Assembly (NCBI RefSeq): GCF_038050405.1
Contig: NZ_CP150900.1
Location: 3,224,001 to 3,288,000 of the forward strand
Direction of reading: 5' to 3'
DNA from: Paraburkholderia sp. IMGN_8
GTDB taxonomy: Bacteria > Pseudomonadota > Gammaproteobacteria > Burkholderiales > Burkholderiaceae
Length of the DNA stretch: 64,000 bases
Shown here piece after piece: positions 47,731 to 58,796 of this stretch (position 1 is its first letter; every line of letters begins with the position of its first letter). The position numbers were made by a program, and so were the translations under genes. The notes under the pieces were generated by a model. That model did no database searches and had not been told where the DNA came from. It worked only from the letters and a program-made list of their open reading frames with translations.

Positions 47731-49776
47731 TTATTTGCCGCCGAGCGTTACAAACAGGGTCAGGAGCCCCAACATGCCGATAATCATGGCGAACGCGTAG
47801 TGATAGATGTAGCCGGATTGGAGGAAGCGGATCACGCTCGCAAACCAGCCAATGAAGCGCGCGCTGCCGTTGACGATACCGTCGATGACCACGACGTCGC
47901 CTTCCTTCCAGAGACCACGGCCAATTGCCACGGCGCCCCGCGCGAACACGACTTCGTTGATCTTGTCCATGTAGTACTTGTTGTCGAGCAGCGCGTAGAC
48001 CGGCGGGAACCTGCGACGGAAGACCGCCGGCAGCTCAGGACGCTTCAGATACAGGAACCACGCGACTACGATTCCGGCGAGCGCCAGCCACACCGGCAGA
48101 CCCGACACCGAGTGCAGACCCATCGCGGCCCAGCCGTGGAATTCCTCTGTCATTTCCTGCAGCGCCGGATGGTTTGCGCCGATGAAGATCACCTTATCGA
48201 ACGCCACACCGTGCTGGAAGAAGTCGCCAAACAGCATCGGGCCGACCGCGATCGCACCGATCACCACCGATGGAATAGCGAGCAGGACCAGCGGCACCCA
48301 CACTACCCACGGCGTTTCGTGCGGAACGTGCGCGTGGTCGTGATCGTCGTGGCCGGCGTGCGCGGTCGCTTCCGCGCCGTGCCCGTGGTGGTTGCCCCAC
48401 TCCTTCGGGTGGCGGAAGCGCTCTTCACCGTGGAACACCATGAAGTACATGCGGAACGAATACAGCGCGGTGACGAACACGCTTGCGACCACCGCGAAGT
48501 AGGCGAAGCCTGAACCCGGCAGATGCGACAGCTTCACTGCATCGATGATCGAGTCTTTCGAATAGAAGCCCGCGAAGAACGGTGTGCCGATCAGCGCCAG
48601 CGAACCGACCAGCGACGTGATCCACGTGATCGGCATGTACTTGCGCAGTCCGCCCATGTTGCGCATGTCCTGATCGTGGTGCATGCCGATGATCACCGAA
48701 CCCGCGCCAAGGAACAGCAGCGCCTTGAAGAACGCATGCGTCATCAGGTGGAAGATGGCGACCGGATAAGCCGACACGCCGAGTGCAACCGTCATGTAAC
48801 CAAGCTGCGACAGCGTCGAGTACGCGACCACGCGCTTGATGTCGTTCTGGACGATCCCGAGGAAGCCCATGAACAGCGCCGTAATCGCACCGATCACCGT
48901 CACGAACGACAGCGCGCTATCCGACAGTTCGAACAGCGGCGACATGCGCGCGACCATGAAGATACCGGCCGTCACCATGGTTGCCGCGTGAATCAGTGCG
49001 GAGATCGGAGTCGGGCCTTCCATCGAATCCGGCAGCCAGACATGCAGCGGGAACTGCGCCGACTTACCCATCGCGCCGATGAAGAGGCAAATGCAGGCGA
49101 CCGTCAGCAGACCCCAGTCCGTGCCCGGGAAGCTCAACGCCGCGAGTTCGGTGCGCTTCGCGAACACGTCGCCGTAGTTCATCGAGCCCGCGAAAGCGAA
49201 CAGCAGGCCGATGCCGAGCAGGAACCCGAAGTCGCCGATGCGGTTCACGATGAACGCTTTCATGTTCGCGTAGATCGCGCTCTCACGGGTGAAGTAGAAA
49301 CCGATTAGCAGGTACGACACCAGACCCACCGCTTCCCAGCCGAAGAACAGCTGCAGGAAGTTGTTGCTCATCACGAGCATCAGCATCGAGAACGTGAACA
49401 GCGCGATGTACGAGAAGAAGCGCTGGTAGCCGTCGTCGTCGGCCATGTAGCCGACCGTGTAGATGTGCACCATCAGCGACACGAAGCTCACCACGCACAT
49501 CATCATCGCCGTCAGCGAGTCGACCAGGAAGCCGACCTCGAACTTCGTCTTGCCGATCGCCATCCATTCGTAGACGGTCGCGTTGAAGCTCGCGCCGTGC
49601 ATCACCTGGAAGAAGACGATGGCCGAGAGGATGAAGGAGATCGCGACGCCGAGGATCGTCACCGTGTGCGCGCCGGCTCGCCCTACCGCTTTCCCGAACA
49701 GCCCCGCAATCAGGGAGCCGGCCAGCGGTGCCAGCGGGATCGCCAGCAGCAGGTTTTCATTGAGTGTCGTTGACAT
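47731..49776 (-). CDS. nuoL: NADH-quinone oxidoreductase subunit L
   Basis: A 681-residue largest antiporter-like subunit of complex I, with the long C-terminal lateral helix expected for NuoL. Motifs: FFGWEAVGLVSYLLIGFYF, GKSAQFPLHVWLPDSMEGPT, PISALIHAATMVTAGIFMVA and KRVVAYSTLSQLGYMTVALG. A His-rich loop (HHGHGAEATAHAGHDDHDHA) near residues 455-480 is an extra feature common in related species. The start has GTTGACATAACAG context with a modest ribosome site. Confidence 0.97.
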   Translation of the reverse strand: MSTTLNENLLLAIPLAPLAGSLIAGLFGKAVGRAGAHTVTILGVAISFILSAIVFFQVMHGASFNATVYEWMAIGKTKFEVGFLVDSLTAMMMCVVSFVSLMVHIYTVGYMADDDGYQRFFSYIALFTFSMLMLVMSNNFLQLFFGWEAVGLVSYLLIGFYFTRESAIYANMKAFIVNRIGDFGFLLGIGLLFAFAGSMNYGDVFAKRTELAALSFPGTDWGLLTVACICLFIGAMGKSAQFPLHVWLPDSMEGPTPISALIHAATMVTAGIFMVARMSPLFELSDSALSFVTVIGAITALFMGFLGIVQNDIKRVVAYSTLSQLGYMTVALGVSAYPVAIFHLMTHAFFKALLFLGAGSVIIGMHHDQDMRNMGGLRKYMPITWITSLVGSLALIGTPFFAGFYSKDSIIDAVKLSHLPGSGFAYFAVVASVFVTALYSFRMYFMVFHGEERFRHPKEWGNHHGHGAEATAHAGHDDHDHAHVPHETPWVVWVPLVLLAIPSVVIGAIAVGPMLFGDFFQHGVAFDKVIFIGANHPALQEMTEEFHGWAAMGLHSVSGLPVWLALAGIVVAWFLYLKRPELPAVFRRRFPPVYALLDNKYYMDKINEVVFARGAVAIGRGLWKEGDVVVIDGIVNGSARFIGWFASVIRFLQSGYIYHYAFAMIIGMLGLLTLFVTLGGK

Positions 49777-49793
49777 AACAGCTTTACCTGAAA

Positions 49794-50096
49794 TTAACCT
49801 TTGAGCTGATCGAGATCCTCGACATTGATCGTGTCGAGGCTACGGAACAGGGTCACCAGAATTGCGAGGCCGATCGCCGACTCCGCTGCCGCAACCGTCA
49901 GCACGAAGAAGACGAAGATCTGGCCGTGCACGTCGCCGAGGTAATGCGAGAACGCGACAAAATTGGTGTTCACCGCCAGCAGCATCAGTTCGATCGCCAT
50001 CAGGATGATGATGACGTTGCGACGGTTCAGGAAAATGCCAACGACGCTAATCGCAAACAGGATTGCGCCAAGGACGAGGTAGTGAGCTAGGGTCAT
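49794..50096 (-). CDS. nuoK: NADH-quinone oxidoreductase subunit K
   Basis: A 100-residue three-helix membrane subunit of complex I. It carries [20 protein letters not shown] with the essential glutamate in helix 2, and [20 protein letters not shown] with the second. The frame opens inside nuoJ, but the ATG at 50096 ([14 protein letters not shown]), preceded by GGAGAT, gives the right length. It follows the nuoJ stop by 20 bases. Confidence 0.96.
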   Translation of the reverse strand: MTLAHYLVLGAILFAISVVGIFLNRRNVIIILMAIELMLLAVNTNFVAFSHYLGDVHGQIFVFFVLTVAAAESAIGLAILVTLFRSLDTINVEDLDQLKG

Positions 50097-50116
50097 GATT
50101 TTTATCTCCTGTCTGC

Positions 50117-50794
50117 TCAGCCGTTCTTGCCGGCCGCAGAGTCGGCCGCTGCTGCGGCTTCTTCCGCCGCGAGAGTCGCCGCGGTTTTTTCCGATGCCAT
50201 CTTCACGACGCGCACGCGATCCTGAGCACGCACCTTGACCTGCTCGCTGACATTCTGGCGCTTGCTGTCTTTCTTGTGGCTCGTGGTCAGCGCGATCGCC
50301 GCGATGATCGCGACCAGCAGCACGAGGCCGGCCACTTCGAACGCGAAGATGTAGTCGGTGTAGATGATCTTGCCGATGATGCGGGTGTTCGACCAGCCGG
50401 CCATCCCGTTGGCGGCAGCCGTGGTGTCGCGCAGCGCCGTCGCGGTCGCGCCGTAGCCGTGCCACAGGATCAGCGCGGTCTCGATCACGATGATCGCGCC
50501 CACCAGGGTCGCCATCGGCACGAAGCGTCTGAAGTCGCGCCGCAGCACGTCGATATTGATGTCCAGCATCATCACGACGAACAGGAACAACACCATCACC
50601 GCGCCGACGTAGACCAGCACCAGCAGGATCGCGAGAAACTCGGCCTGCAGCAGCATCCAGATCGCCGCCGCGTTGAAGAACGCCAGCACCAGAAACAGTG
50701 CGGACGACACCGGGTTGCGCGAGGTGATCACCTTCAGCCCTGATACAACCAGGAGCAGCGCGAAGATGTAGAACAGTACGGTCGTGAATTCCAT
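50117..50794 (-). CDS. nuoJ: NADH-quinone oxidoreductase subunit J
   Basis: A 225-residue membrane subunit of complex I with five helices. Key features are [37 protein letters not shown] (the pi-bulge helix) and [20 protein letters not shown]. The C-terminus carries a 50-residue charged Ala/Glu/Lys-rich extension (about 175-225) beyond the fifth helix, longer than in E. coli. It begins 158 bases after nuoI, the widest gap of the operon, which holds a terminator-like hairpin. Confidence 0.96.
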   Translation of the reverse strand: MEFTTVLFYIFALLLVVSGLKVITSRNPVSSALFLVLAFFNAAAIWMLLQAEFLAILLVLVYVGAVMVLFLFVVMMLDINIDVLRRDFRRFVPMATLVGAIIVIETALILWHGYGATATALRDTTAAANGMAGWSNTRIIGKIIYTDYIFAFEVAGLVLLVAIIAAIALTTSHKKDSKRQNVSEQVKVRAQDRVRVVKMASEKTAATLAAEEAAAAADSAAGKNG

Positions 50795-50853
50795 GATTAC
50801 CGGTTCATCGTTAGGCCATCGTCAGGCATTGTTCTTTGGCTCGTGCATCTGGC

Positions 50854-50900
50854 AAAAAAGCCGCACAGCTGCGCCATGCCACGGCAGTGAAGCTGCGGCG
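50854..50900 (-). terminator. Terminator-like hairpin inside the nuo operon (nuoI-nuoJ gap)
   Basis: On the minus strand GCCGCA plus GCT pairs with AGC plus TGCGGC around a 20-base loop, with a two-base bulge, and is followed by six T residues and GCC. The stem is interrupted, so termination may be partial, giving polarity between the peripheral-arm genes and the distal membrane-arm genes. Confidence 0.45.
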
Positions 50901-50952
50901 CTCGGCCCGACAACAGGCCGTTTTACGTTTTACTGCATCAAACAGAAGCGTC

Positions 50953-51441
50953 TCAACGATACGGTGCGTCAGCTGCCTTGTTTGCAGCGATCTCCGCTTC
51001 GTAGCGATCGCCGACGGCCAGCAGCATTTCTTTCGTGAAGTACAGATCGCCGCGCTTTTCGCCGTGATATTCGAGAATGTGCGTCTCGACGATCGAATCG
51101 ACGGGGCAGCTTTCTTCGCAGAAACCGCAGAAGATGCACTTGGTCAGGTCGATGTCGTAACGCGTCGTGCGGCGCGTGTTGTCCGCGCGCGTTTCCGATT
51201 CGATCGTGATGGCGAGTGCCGGGCACACCGCTTCGCACAGCTTGCAGGCGATGCAGCGTTCTTCACCGTTTTCATAGCGACGCAGCGCGTGCAGGCCGCG
51301 AAAACGCGGCGAGATCGGGGTCTTCTCTTCCGGGAACTGCACCGTGATCTTGCGCTGGAACGCGTAACGTCCCGTCAGCGCGAGGCCCTTAAGCAATTCC
51401 GTCAGGAAGAAGGTCTTGAAGAAGTTTTGGATTGCGGTCAT
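50953..51441 (-). CDS. nuoI: NADH-quinone oxidoreductase subunit I
   Basis: A 162-residue ferredoxin-type subunit holding the two 4Fe-4S clusters N6a and N6b. Ligands are C63, C66, C69, C73 and C102, C105, C108, C112 ([12 protein letters not shown] and [12 protein letters not shown]). The N-terminal 30 residues form the amphipathic membrane-contact helix. It lies 15 bases after nuoH. Confidence 0.97.
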   Translation of the reverse strand: MTAIQNFFKTFFLTELLKGLALTGRYAFQRKITVQFPEEKTPISPRFRGLHALRRYENGEERCIACKLCEAVCPALAITIESETRADNTRRTTRYDIDLTKCIFCGFCEESCPVDSIVETHILEYHGEKRGDLYFTKEMLLAVGDRYEAEIAANKAADAPYR

Positions 51442-51456
51442 GGGTTCATCCGCCCT

Positions 51457-52521
51457 TTATTTCCAGATATTCAACGGCGACATGATCCAGAAGCCGACCA
51501 CCACCAGCCACACCACGCAGACCGGAATGAAAATCTTCCAGCCCAGCCGCATGATCTGGTCATAGCGATAGCGCGGGAATGTGGCACGCGCCCAGATGAA
51601 CACCGACAACAGGAAGAAAACCTTGGCGACGAGCCAAACGATGCCCGGGACAAACGACAGGAAGCCGAACGGTGCGCTCCAGCCGCCGAGGAACAGTGTT
51701 GCAGCCAATGCCGAGATCACGATCATGTTGATGTACTCGGCGAGGAAGAACAGCGCGAACGCCATCCCCGAGTAATCGATCATGTGGCCCGCGACGATTT
51801 CGGACTCCCCTTCCACCACGTCGAACGGGTGACGGTTCGTTTCGGCGATGCCCGAGATGAAGTACACGACAAACATCGGCAACAACGGCAGCCAGTTCCA
51901 CGACAGGAAATTCAAGCCGTAGCCGGCGAAAATGCCGCGCTCCTGCGAAGTGACGATGTCCGACAGATTCAGGCTACCCGAGGTCATCAGCACGACGACC
52001 AGCGCGAAGCCCATCGAAATTTCGTACGAGACCATCTGAGCTGCAGCGCGCATGGCGCCGAGGAACGCATACTTCGAGTTCGACGCCCAGCCGGCCAGGA
52101 TCACGCCGTACACGCCGATCGACGAAATCGCGATCGCGTACAACAGACCCGCGTTGATGTCGCCGAGCACCGCGCCCGCCTGGAACGGAATCACCGCCCA
52201 GACGGCGAAGGCCGGCACCACCACCATGATCGGCGCGATCAGGTAGATCCAGCGGCTTGCCTGGGCCGGCTGAATCACTTCTTTCAGCAACAGTTTCAGC
52301 ACGTCGGCGATCGGTTGCAGCAAACCTGCGGGGCCGACGCGGTTTGGGCCAAGACGCACGTGCATCCAGCCGATCAGCTTACGCTCCCAGAGAATCAGGT
52401 AAGCCACGCACAGCAGGATCACGACGGCCACCACCAGGATGCGCACCAGTGCCCACACCGTGGGCCATGCCACACCGAGAAGCTGGGTGCCGCCCGAGTT
52501 GATCGTATCGAACAAGCTCAT
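51457..52521 (-). CDS. nuoH: NADH-quinone oxidoreductase subunit H
   Basis: A 354-residue membrane subunit that forms most of the quinone chamber. Eight or nine helices are visible. Motifs: [55 protein letters not shown] followed by VSYEISMG, and [20 protein letters not shown]. Its ATG directly abuts the nuoG stop (no spacer), implying coupled translation. Confidence 0.97.
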   Translation of the reverse strand: MSLFDTINSGGTQLLGVAWPTVWALVRILVVAVVILLCVAYLILWERKLIGWMHVRLGPNRVGPAGLLQPIADVLKLLLKEVIQPAQASRWIYLIAPIMVVVPAFAVWAVIPFQAGAVLGDINAGLLYAIAISSIGVYGVILAGWASNSKYAFLGAMRAAAQMVSYEISMGFALVVVLMTSGSLNLSDIVTSQERGIFAGYGLNFLSWNWLPLLPMFVVYFISGIAETNRHPFDVVEGESEIVAGHMIDYSGMAFALFFLAEYINMIVISALAATLFLGGWSAPFGFLSFVPGIVWLVAKVFFLLSVFIWARATFPRYRYDQIMRLGWKIFIPVCVVWLVVVGFWIMSPLNIWK

Positions 52522-54855
52522 TTACGCCTTCTCCACCACCAGTTCACCGAACAGGCTGCCCAGCGCTGCACCGGCAGGCGTAGCCGCCGATACGCGGACG
52601 ACCGTCTCCGCAAGATTCGCGTCGCGCACGGCCGGCAACTGCACCGATTGCTCGCCCTGGCGCACGCGCACTGCGTCGCCTTCCTTCAAACCCAGTTTGT
52701 CGAACAGCGCGGCCGGCAAACCGGCCGAATTCGCGGCGCGTGCCGCCGCCGTCAGATGCAGCGACTCAGCGCGACGCACCAGCGCGTCAGCGTGGTAGAT
52801 CGGCACATCGGCGATACGCTCGAACTTGCCTTCTACTGCCTTGGCCGTCTTGCCGCGTGCGACCGTCACGCCGGTCTTGTTCGACAGCCGCGACTTGAGC
52901 TCGCCGTTGCCGAGCGCCGCCGTGCGCACCTCTTCCGACGTGTCGAATTCAAAGCCCGGCACGCCCAGCAGGCTGCCCAGCACACGCAATACCTTCCATG
53001 CCGGACGCGTATCGCCGAGCGGACGCACGACGCCGTTGAACGTCTGCACCGTACCTTCGGCGTTGACGAAGGTGCCAGCCGTTTCCGTGAACGGTGCGAT
53101 CGGCAGCAGCACGTCGGCGTAGTCGGCGCCCGTCTGGAACGGCGACAGCACGACAACCATTTCAGCCTGGTTCAGCGCGGCCAAAGCCTGCGCCGGATTG
53201 GCGGTATCGAATTCCGGTTCGACGTTCAGCAGCACGTAACCCTTGCGCGGTTGCTCGAACACTTCGCGAGCGTTCAGACCGCCCTCGCCCGGCAATGCGT
53301 TGGCGATGTGCGCACCGACCGTGTTCGCGGCTTCCGTGAGGAAACCCAGCGTCGCGCCGGTCGCGTCTGCAATCCATTGCGCCGCAGCGTGAATAGCGGC
53401 GAAGTCCGGATGACGGACCGCACCGTTGCCGAGCAGCACCACGCGGCGTTCGCCGGTGGCGAGCGACTTCGCGACTTGTGTGTGGGCGTCCGTCGGCTGT
53501 GTGCCGGCGAAAGATTCCGGCAGCGCCACGCCGTTTGCTTGCGCGACTGCAGCAGCGATGCCGGCAAGCTCGTCGAGCCATGCCGAGGGAGCCGCAACCA
53601 CGCGTTGCGCTTGCGGAATCAGTGCGTCGTCGTTGGTGGCCTGCACGAGCGTCAGCTTCGCGCCGCTCTTAGCGGCCTGGCGCAGACGTGCGGCAAACAA
53701 CGGATGATCGCGGCGCAGATACGAACCGATCACGAGCGCCGCATCGACGTTCGACAGATCGGCGATCGTCGTGCCGAGCCACGGCGCACCGTTGACGGGC
53801 GCCGAGAAATCCGCCTGACGCAGACGGAAATCGACGTTAGGCGTGCCGACCGCTTGCGCGAGTTGCTTCAACAGGAACAGTTCTTCGACCGTGCTGTGCG
53901 CGCTGCCAAGTGCGGCCAGCGCGTTCGCGCCGTGGTCGCCCTTGATGCCCTTCAGGCCCTTGACCACATATTCAAGCGCGGTTTGCCAGTCGGTCTCGAC
54001 CCACTTGCCGCCTTGCTTGAGCATCGGCTGCGTGAGACGTTCCGGGCTGTTCAGACCTTCGTACGAGAAGCGGTCCTTGTCCGAAATCCAACATTCGTTG
54101 ATGGATTCGTTTTCGAACGGCAGAACACGCATCACGCGGTTGTTCTTCACTTGCACCACGAGGTTCGCGCCGACGGAATCGTGCGGGCTCACCGATTTGC
54201 GGCGCGACAGTTCCCACGTGCGGGCGCTGTAGCGGAACGGCTTGCTGGTCAGCGCGCCGACCGGGCACAGATCGATCATGTTGCCCGACAGTTCGGAGTC
54301 GACCGTCTTGCCGACGAACGACGTGATTTCCGAATGCTCGCCGCGGCCCAGCATGCCCAGTTCCATCACGCCGGCGATTTCCTGACCGAAACGGACGCAA
54401 CGTGTGCAGTGAATGCAACGCGTCATCTCTTCCATCGAGATCAGCGGGCCGACATTCTTGTGGAACACGACACGCTTTTCTTCGCTATAACGCGACGACG
54501 ACTTGCCGTAGCCCACCGCCAGATCCTGCAACTGGCACTCGCCGCCCTGGTCGCAGATCGGGCAATCCAGCGGGTGATTGATCAGCAGGAATTCCATCAC
54601 GGCTTGCTGGCCCTTCACTGCCTTCTCGGACTTGGTGCGCACAATCATGCCCGCCGACACCGGCGTGGCGCATGCAGGCACGGCCTTCGGCATCTTTTCG
54701 ACATCGACCAGACACATCCGGCAGTTGGCCGCAATCGACAGCTTCTTGTGATAGCAGAAGTGAGGAATGTACGTGTCGACCTTATGCGCAGCCTGGATCA
54801 CCATGCTGCCTTCAGGCACCTCTACTTTCTTGCCGTCTATTTCAAGTTCAACCAT
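52522..54855 (-). CDS. nuoG: NADH-quinone oxidoreductase subunit G
   Basis: A 777-residue iron-sulfur subunit of the complex I peripheral arm. The N-terminal 2Fe-2S ligands are C34, C45, C48 and C62. Next come the HPLDCPICDQGGECQLQD and CIHCTRCVRFGQE 4Fe-4S regions, followed by a molybdopterin-oxidoreductase-like domain that no longer binds the cofactor. TTG at 54864 would start the frame earlier but abuts the AAGGAAG ribosome site, so I chose ATG at 54855 (MVELEIDGKK). It lies 112 bases after nuoF. Confidence 0.96.
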   Translation of the reverse strand: MVELEIDGKKVEVPEGSMVIQAAHKVDTYIPHFCYHKKLSIAANCRMCLVDVEKMPKAVPACATPVSAGMIVRTKSEKAVKGQQAVMEFLLINHPLDCPICDQGGECQLQDLAVGYGKSSSRYSEEKRVVFHKNVGPLISMEEMTRCIHCTRCVRFGQEIAGVMELGMLGRGEHSEITSFVGKTVDSELSGNMIDLCPVGALTSKPFRYSARTWELSRRKSVSPHDSVGANLVVQVKNNRVMRVLPFENESINECWISDKDRFSYEGLNSPERLTQPMLKQGGKWVETDWQTALEYVVKGLKGIKGDHGANALAALGSAHSTVEELFLLKQLAQAVGTPNVDFRLRQADFSAPVNGAPWLGTTIADLSNVDAALVIGSYLRRDHPLFAARLRQAAKSGAKLTLVQATNDDALIPQAQRVVAAPSAWLDELAGIAAAVAQANGVALPESFAGTQPTDAHTQVAKSLATGERRVVLLGNGAVRHPDFAAIHAAAQWIADATGATLGFLTEAANTVGAHIANALPGEGGLNAREVFEQPRKGYVLLNVEPEFDTANPAQALAALNQAEMVVVLSPFQTGADYADVLLPIAPFTETAGTFVNAEGTVQTFNGVVRPLGDTRPAWKVLRVLGSLLGVPGFEFDTSEEVRTAALGNGELKSRLSNKTGVTVARGKTAKAVEGKFERIADVPIYHADALVRRAESLHLTAAARAANSAGLPAALFDKLGLKEGDAVRVRQGEQSVQLPAVRDANLAETVVRVSAATPAGAALGSLFGELVVEKA

Positions 54856-54967
54856 GATGGTCAATCTTCCTTAACCTGTTACCGCTCAATCGTTCGCCCT
54901 GTTCATCGCCCATTTCAGGCAATGAATCCCGCGGTTGACGTGTTCTTCTGGTGCGTACTGGCAGTAC

Positions 54968-56296
54968 TTAAGCAGCCACTGTTTCCGCCGCCGCTGCCGC
55001 ACCGGCGTGACCGCCGACGAGACAATGCTTGTGAGCGACGTGATATTCGAATTCGTCCCAGTAGTGCTTGAGCATGCCGCGCACCGGCATCGCCGCTGCA
55101 TCGCCGAGCGCGCAAATCGTGCGGCCCATGATGTTTTCAGCGACCGAGTTCAGCAGATCCAGATCTTCCGGACGGCCGAGCCCATGCTCGATACGATGCA
55201 CGACGCGGTACAGCCAGCCGGTACCTTCGCGGCACGGCGTGCATTGACCGCACGATTCTTCGTAATAGAAGTACGACAGACGCAGCAGCGAGCGCACCAT
55301 GCAACGCGTCTCATCCATCACGATGACCGCGCCCGAACCGAGCATCGAACCGGCTTTCGCGATCGCGTCGTAGTCCATGTCGGTCTGCATCATGATGTCG
55401 CCCGGAATCACCGGTGCGGACGAGCCGCCAGGAATCACAGCTTTGATCTTCTTGCCGCCGCGCATGCCGCCGGCGAGTTCCATCAGCGTGGCGAACGGCG
55501 TGCCGAGCGGAATCTCATAGTTGCCCGGACGCTCGACGTCGCCTGCGACCGAGAAGATCTTCGTGCCGCCGTTGTTCGGCTTGCCGATTTCGAGGTAATT
55601 CTGCGGACCGATTGCGAGCAGGAACGGCACCGCGGCGAACGTCTCGGTGTTGTTGATCGTGGTGGGCTTGCCGTACACGCCGAAGCTCGCCGGGAACGGC
55701 GGCTTGAAGCGCGGCTGGCCTTTCTTGCCTTCGAGCGACTCGAGCAGCGCAGTTTCTTCGCCGCAGATATAGGCGCCGTAACCGTGGTGCGCATGCAGTT
55801 CGAACGAGAAGCCCGAACCCATGATGTTGTCGCCGAGGAATCCGGCACGGCGTGCTTCTTCCAACGCCTCTTCAAAGCGTTTGTAGACTTCCCAGATTTC
55901 GCCGTGAATATAGTTGTAGCCGACCGTAATGCCCATCGCGTACGCGCCGATCGCCATACCTTCGATCAGCGAATGCGGGTTGAAGCGCAGGATGTCGCGG
56001 TCTTTGAACGTGCCCGGTTCGCCTTCGTCCGAATTGCAGACGAGGTACTTCTGCCCGGGGAACTGACGCGGCATGAAGCTCCACTTCAAACCGGTCGGGA
56101 AGCCCGCGCCGCCACGGCCGCGCAGACCCGAAGCCTTGACGTCGGCAATCACCTGCTCGGGCGGAATCTTTTCTTCCAGAATGCGGCGCAGCTGGGCGTA
56201 ACCACCGCGCGCCACATAGTCTTCGAGATGCCAGTTGTCGCCGTTCAGGCCGGCAAGAATCAGCGGTTTGATGTGACGATCGTGTAAAGACGTCAT
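54968..56296 (-). CDS. nuoF: NADH-quinone oxidoreductase subunit F
   Basis: A 442-residue flavoprotein subunit that binds NADH, FMN and the N3 4Fe-4S cluster. FMN/NADH segments are [16 protein letters not shown] (58-73) and [18 protein letters not shown] (177-192). Cluster ligands are C349, C352, C355 ([12 protein letters not shown]) and C395. The frame extends 36 codons upstream into nuoE, but the ATG at 56296 overlaps the nuoE TGA (ATGA) and gives the family N-terminus [13 protein letters not shown]. Confidence 0.97.
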   Translation of the reverse strand: MTSLHDRHIKPLILAGLNGDNWHLEDYVARGGYAQLRRILEEKIPPEQVIADVKASGLRGRGGAGFPTGLKWSFMPRQFPGQKYLVCNSDEGEPGTFKDRDILRFNPHSLIEGMAIGAYAMGITVGYNYIHGEIWEVYKRFEEALEEARRAGFLGDNIMGSGFSFELHAHHGYGAYICGEETALLESLEGKKGQPRFKPPFPASFGVYGKPTTINNTETFAAVPFLLAIGPQNYLEIGKPNNGGTKIFSVAGDVERPGNYEIPLGTPFATLMELAGGMRGGKKIKAVIPGGSSAPVIPGDIMMQTDMDYDAIAKAGSMLGSGAVIVMDETRCMVRSLLRLSYFYYEESCGQCTPCREGTGWLYRVVHRIEHGLGRPEDLDLLNSVAENIMGRTICALGDAAAMPVRGMLKHYWDEFEYHVAHKHCLVGGHAGAAAAAETVAA

Positions 56297-56778
56297 TTCG
56301 AAAGTTCCTCGAGCAGCTGGTCGATCTTCGCGCGGCTCATGAAGCTGCACATGCGATGGTTGTTCACCAGCATCACCGGCGCATCGCCGCACGACCCCAT
56401 GCACTCACCTTCTTTCAAGGTGAACTTGCCGTCCGCCGTGGTTTCGCCGAAGTCGATGCCGAGCTTCTGCTTCAGATATTCAGCAGCGCTGTCGGAACCG
56501 CCGTCCGGGCCGAGCTGGCACGGCAGGTTCGTGCAGAGCGTGATCTTGTACTTGCCGACCGGCGAGGTCTCGTACATCGTGTAGAAGGTAGCCACCTCCT
56601 GCACGGCGACTGCCGGCATGCCGAGATAGTCCGCGACGAACTGCATGAGTTCGGGCGACAGCCAGCCATGCTCTTCCTGAGCAGTGGCCAACGCCGACAT
56701 CACGGCGGACTGTTTCTGATCGGCGGGATACTTCGCGATCGCACGATCGATTTCTTTCAGGCCTTCAGCTGAGATCAT
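56293..56778 (-). CDS. nuoE: NADH-quinone oxidoreductase subunit E
   Basis: A 161-residue thioredoxin-like subunit with the N1a 2Fe-2S cluster; ligands are C82, C87, C126 and C130 (LCTNLPC and GECMGSC). It forms the NADH-oxidising module with NuoF and NuoG. A TTG at 56799 opens the frame earlier; the ATG at 56778 ([10 protein letters not shown]) gives the expected length. The 131-base gap to nuoD shows no gene. Confidence 0.96.
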   Translation of the reverse strand: MISAEGLKEIDRAIAKYPADQKQSAVMSALATAQEEHGWLSPELMQFVADYLGMPAVAVQEVATFYTMYETSPVGKYKITLCTNLPCQLGPDGGSDSAAEYLKQKLGIDFGETTADGKFTLKEGECMGSCGDAPVMLVNNHRMCSFMSRAKIDQLLEELSK

Positions 56779-56909
56779 TTTCAGACACGACTCTTTCAAT
56801 TCCTACCGAACGAAAACCTGCCGCGCGTTGCATGTTGCGACAGACCCGGCGTTCCTTTGCTTGACGCGCGCTTCGGTGCAATCTGAAGACGCGCGCTGAT
56901 GAATACGTC

Positions 56910-58163
56910 CTAGCGATCCACTTCGCCGAACACGATGTCCTGCGTGCCGATGATCGTCACGGCGTCGGCGATCATGTGCCCGCGCGCCATTTCATCGAGA
57001 GCGGACAGGTGCGCGTAGCCCGGTGCGCGAATCTTCAGGCGATACGGCTTGTTCGCGCCGTCCGAGATCAGGTAGATACCGAACTCGCCCTTCGGATGTT
57101 CGACGGCTGCGTATGCTTCGCCTTCCGGCACGTGGAAGCCTTCCGTGAAGAGCTTGAAGTGGTGAATCAGCTCTTCCATGTTCGACTTCATGCCGACGCG
57201 CGACGGCGGCGCAACCTTGTGATTGTCGATCATCACAGGACCGGAATTCTTACGCAGCCAATCAATGCACTGTTTCACAATCCGCGTGGATTGGCGCATT
57301 TCTTCGACGCGGACCAGATACCGGTCATAACAATCGCCGTTTACGCCGACCGGAATGTCGAAATCTATCTTGTCGTAGACTTCATACGGCTGCTTCTTGC
57401 GCAGATCCCACTCGATACCCGAGCCGCGCAGCATCGCGCCGGTCATACCGAGTTGCAGCGCGCGCTCCGGGCTGACCACGCCGATACCGACCAGACGTTG
57501 CTTCCAGATGCGGTTGTCGGTGAGCAGCGTTTCGTACTCGTCGACACACTTCGGGAAGCGCGTAAAGAAATCGTCGATGAAGTCGAGCAGCGAACCCTGG
57601 CGGTTCTCGTTCATCTTCGACAATGCCTTCGCATTGCGAATCTTCGATGCCTTGTACTGCGGCATTGCGTCCGGCAGATCGCGATACACGCCGCCCGGAC
57701 GATAATAGGCCGCGTGCATCCGTGCGCCGGACACTGCTTCGTACACGTCCATCAGGTCTTCGCGTTCGCGGAACGCATACAGAAACACCGCCATCGCGCC
57801 GACGTCGAGCGCGTGCGCGCCGATCCACATCAGGTGGTTCAGCACGCGCGTGATCTCGTCGAACATCACGCGGATGTATTGCGCGCGGACCGGCACTTCG
57901 ATACCGAGCAGCTTTTCGATCGCCATCACATAGCCGTGCTCGTTGACCATCATCGACACGTAGTCGAGACGGTCCATGTACGGCACGGACTGGATAAACG
58001 TTTTGGTTTCGGCGAGTTTTTCGGTCGCGCGATGCAACAGGCCGATATGCGGATCGGCGCGCTGAATGACTTCGCCGTCGAGCTCGAGCACAAGGCGCAG
58101 CACGCCGTGCGCTGCCGGATGCTGAGGGCCGAAGTTGAGCGTGTAGTTCTTGATCTCTGCCAT
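56910..58163 (-). CDS. nuoD: NADH-quinone oxidoreductase subunit D
   Basis: A 417-residue 49-kDa subunit, related to the large subunit of NiFe hydrogenases, which forms the quinone site with NuoB. The start carries [20 protein letters not shown] with the quinone-site histidine loop GPQHPAAHG. Further motifs are [28 protein letters not shown] and the C-terminal [12 protein letters not shown]. Length is standard for alpha- and betaproteobacteria, where NuoC and NuoD are separate. It follows nuoC by 9 bases. Confidence 0.97.
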   Translation of the reverse strand: MAEIKNYTLNFGPQHPAAHGVLRLVLELDGEVIQRADPHIGLLHRATEKLAETKTFIQSVPYMDRLDYVSMMVNEHGYVMAIEKLLGIEVPVRAQYIRVMFDEITRVLNHLMWIGAHALDVGAMAVFLYAFREREDLMDVYEAVSGARMHAAYYRPGGVYRDLPDAMPQYKASKIRNAKALSKMNENRQGSLLDFIDDFFTRFPKCVDEYETLLTDNRIWKQRLVGIGVVSPERALQLGMTGAMLRGSGIEWDLRKKQPYEVYDKIDFDIPVGVNGDCYDRYLVRVEEMRQSTRIVKQCIDWLRKNSGPVMIDNHKVAPPSRVGMKSNMEELIHHFKLFTEGFHVPEGEAYAAVEHPKGEFGIYLISDGANKPYRLKIRAPGYAHLSALDEMARGHMIADAVTIIGTQDIVFGEVDR

Positions 58164-58172
58164 GGCGTTCTC

Positions 58173-58775
58173 TTAGTGTTTCAGACCGCCATAGCGATCC
58201 TCGCGGATCACGCGCGGCGTGATTTCCCGCGGCTCGATCGTCACAGGCTGATAGACGACGCGCTTCTCTTCCGGGTCGTAACGCATTTCGACATAGCCGG
58301 AGACAGGGAAATCTTTACGGAACGGGTGACCAATGAAACCGTAGTCGGTCAGGATTCGGCGCAGGTCCGGGTGACCCTCGAAGACGATGCCGTACAGGTC
58401 GAATGCTTCACGCTCGTACCAGTTGGCCGAATTCCAGATCTCGACGACCGAAGGGATGATCGGCACTTCGTCGTCTGGTGCGAACACGCGCAAACGCAGA
58501 CGCCAGTTGTTCTGCACCGACAACAAATGAAGAACAGCCGCGAAGCGCGGGCCTTCGTAGGCGCCATCGGCGTAGGTCTGGTAGTCAACGCCGCACAGAT
58601 CGATCAGTTGCTCGAAGCCAAACGAGCGGTCGTCGCGCAGACGCGTTGCCACATTGAGGTAGTCGCTCGCCTTCACGACGATCGTCAACTCACCGATTGC
58701 CTCGGTGGTGCTCAGCAGGAGGCCGCCAAAGGCCGCCTCGAGGTTCGCTTTCAGAGTCTCGAGTTTGCTTGCCAT
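58173..58775 (-). CDS. nuoC: NADH-quinone oxidoreductase subunit C
   Basis: A 200-residue 30-kDa subunit of the complex I peripheral arm. The family signature [20 protein letters not shown] and the [20 protein letters not shown] segment are present. It is separate from nuoD, unlike the fused nuoCD of E. coli. The ATG at 58775 is 21 bases after nuoB. Confidence 0.96.
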   Translation of the reverse strand: MASKLETLKANLEAAFGGLLLSTTEAIGELTIVVKASDYLNVATRLRDDRSFGFEQLIDLCGVDYQTYADGAYEGPRFAAVLHLLSVQNNWRLRLRVFAPDDEVPIIPSVVEIWNSANWYEREAFDLYGIVFEGHPDLRRILTDYGFIGHPFRKDFPVSGYVEMRYDPEEKRVVYQPVTIEPREITPRVIREDRYGGLKH

Positions 58776-58796
58776 ATTGTGGGGGAGCCGTTGGCC

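Noticed and set aside
48340..48420. His-rich segment of nuoL as a separate metal-binding small gene
   Set aside because: It is in frame within nuoL as an internal loop and has no own start signal.
50836..55071. Very long plus-strand open frame (1411 codons) opposite nuoG, nuoH and nuoI
   Set aside because: It is antisense to three clear complex I genes, is rich in Arg, His and Gln as expected for a GC-biased shadow frame, and matches no family.
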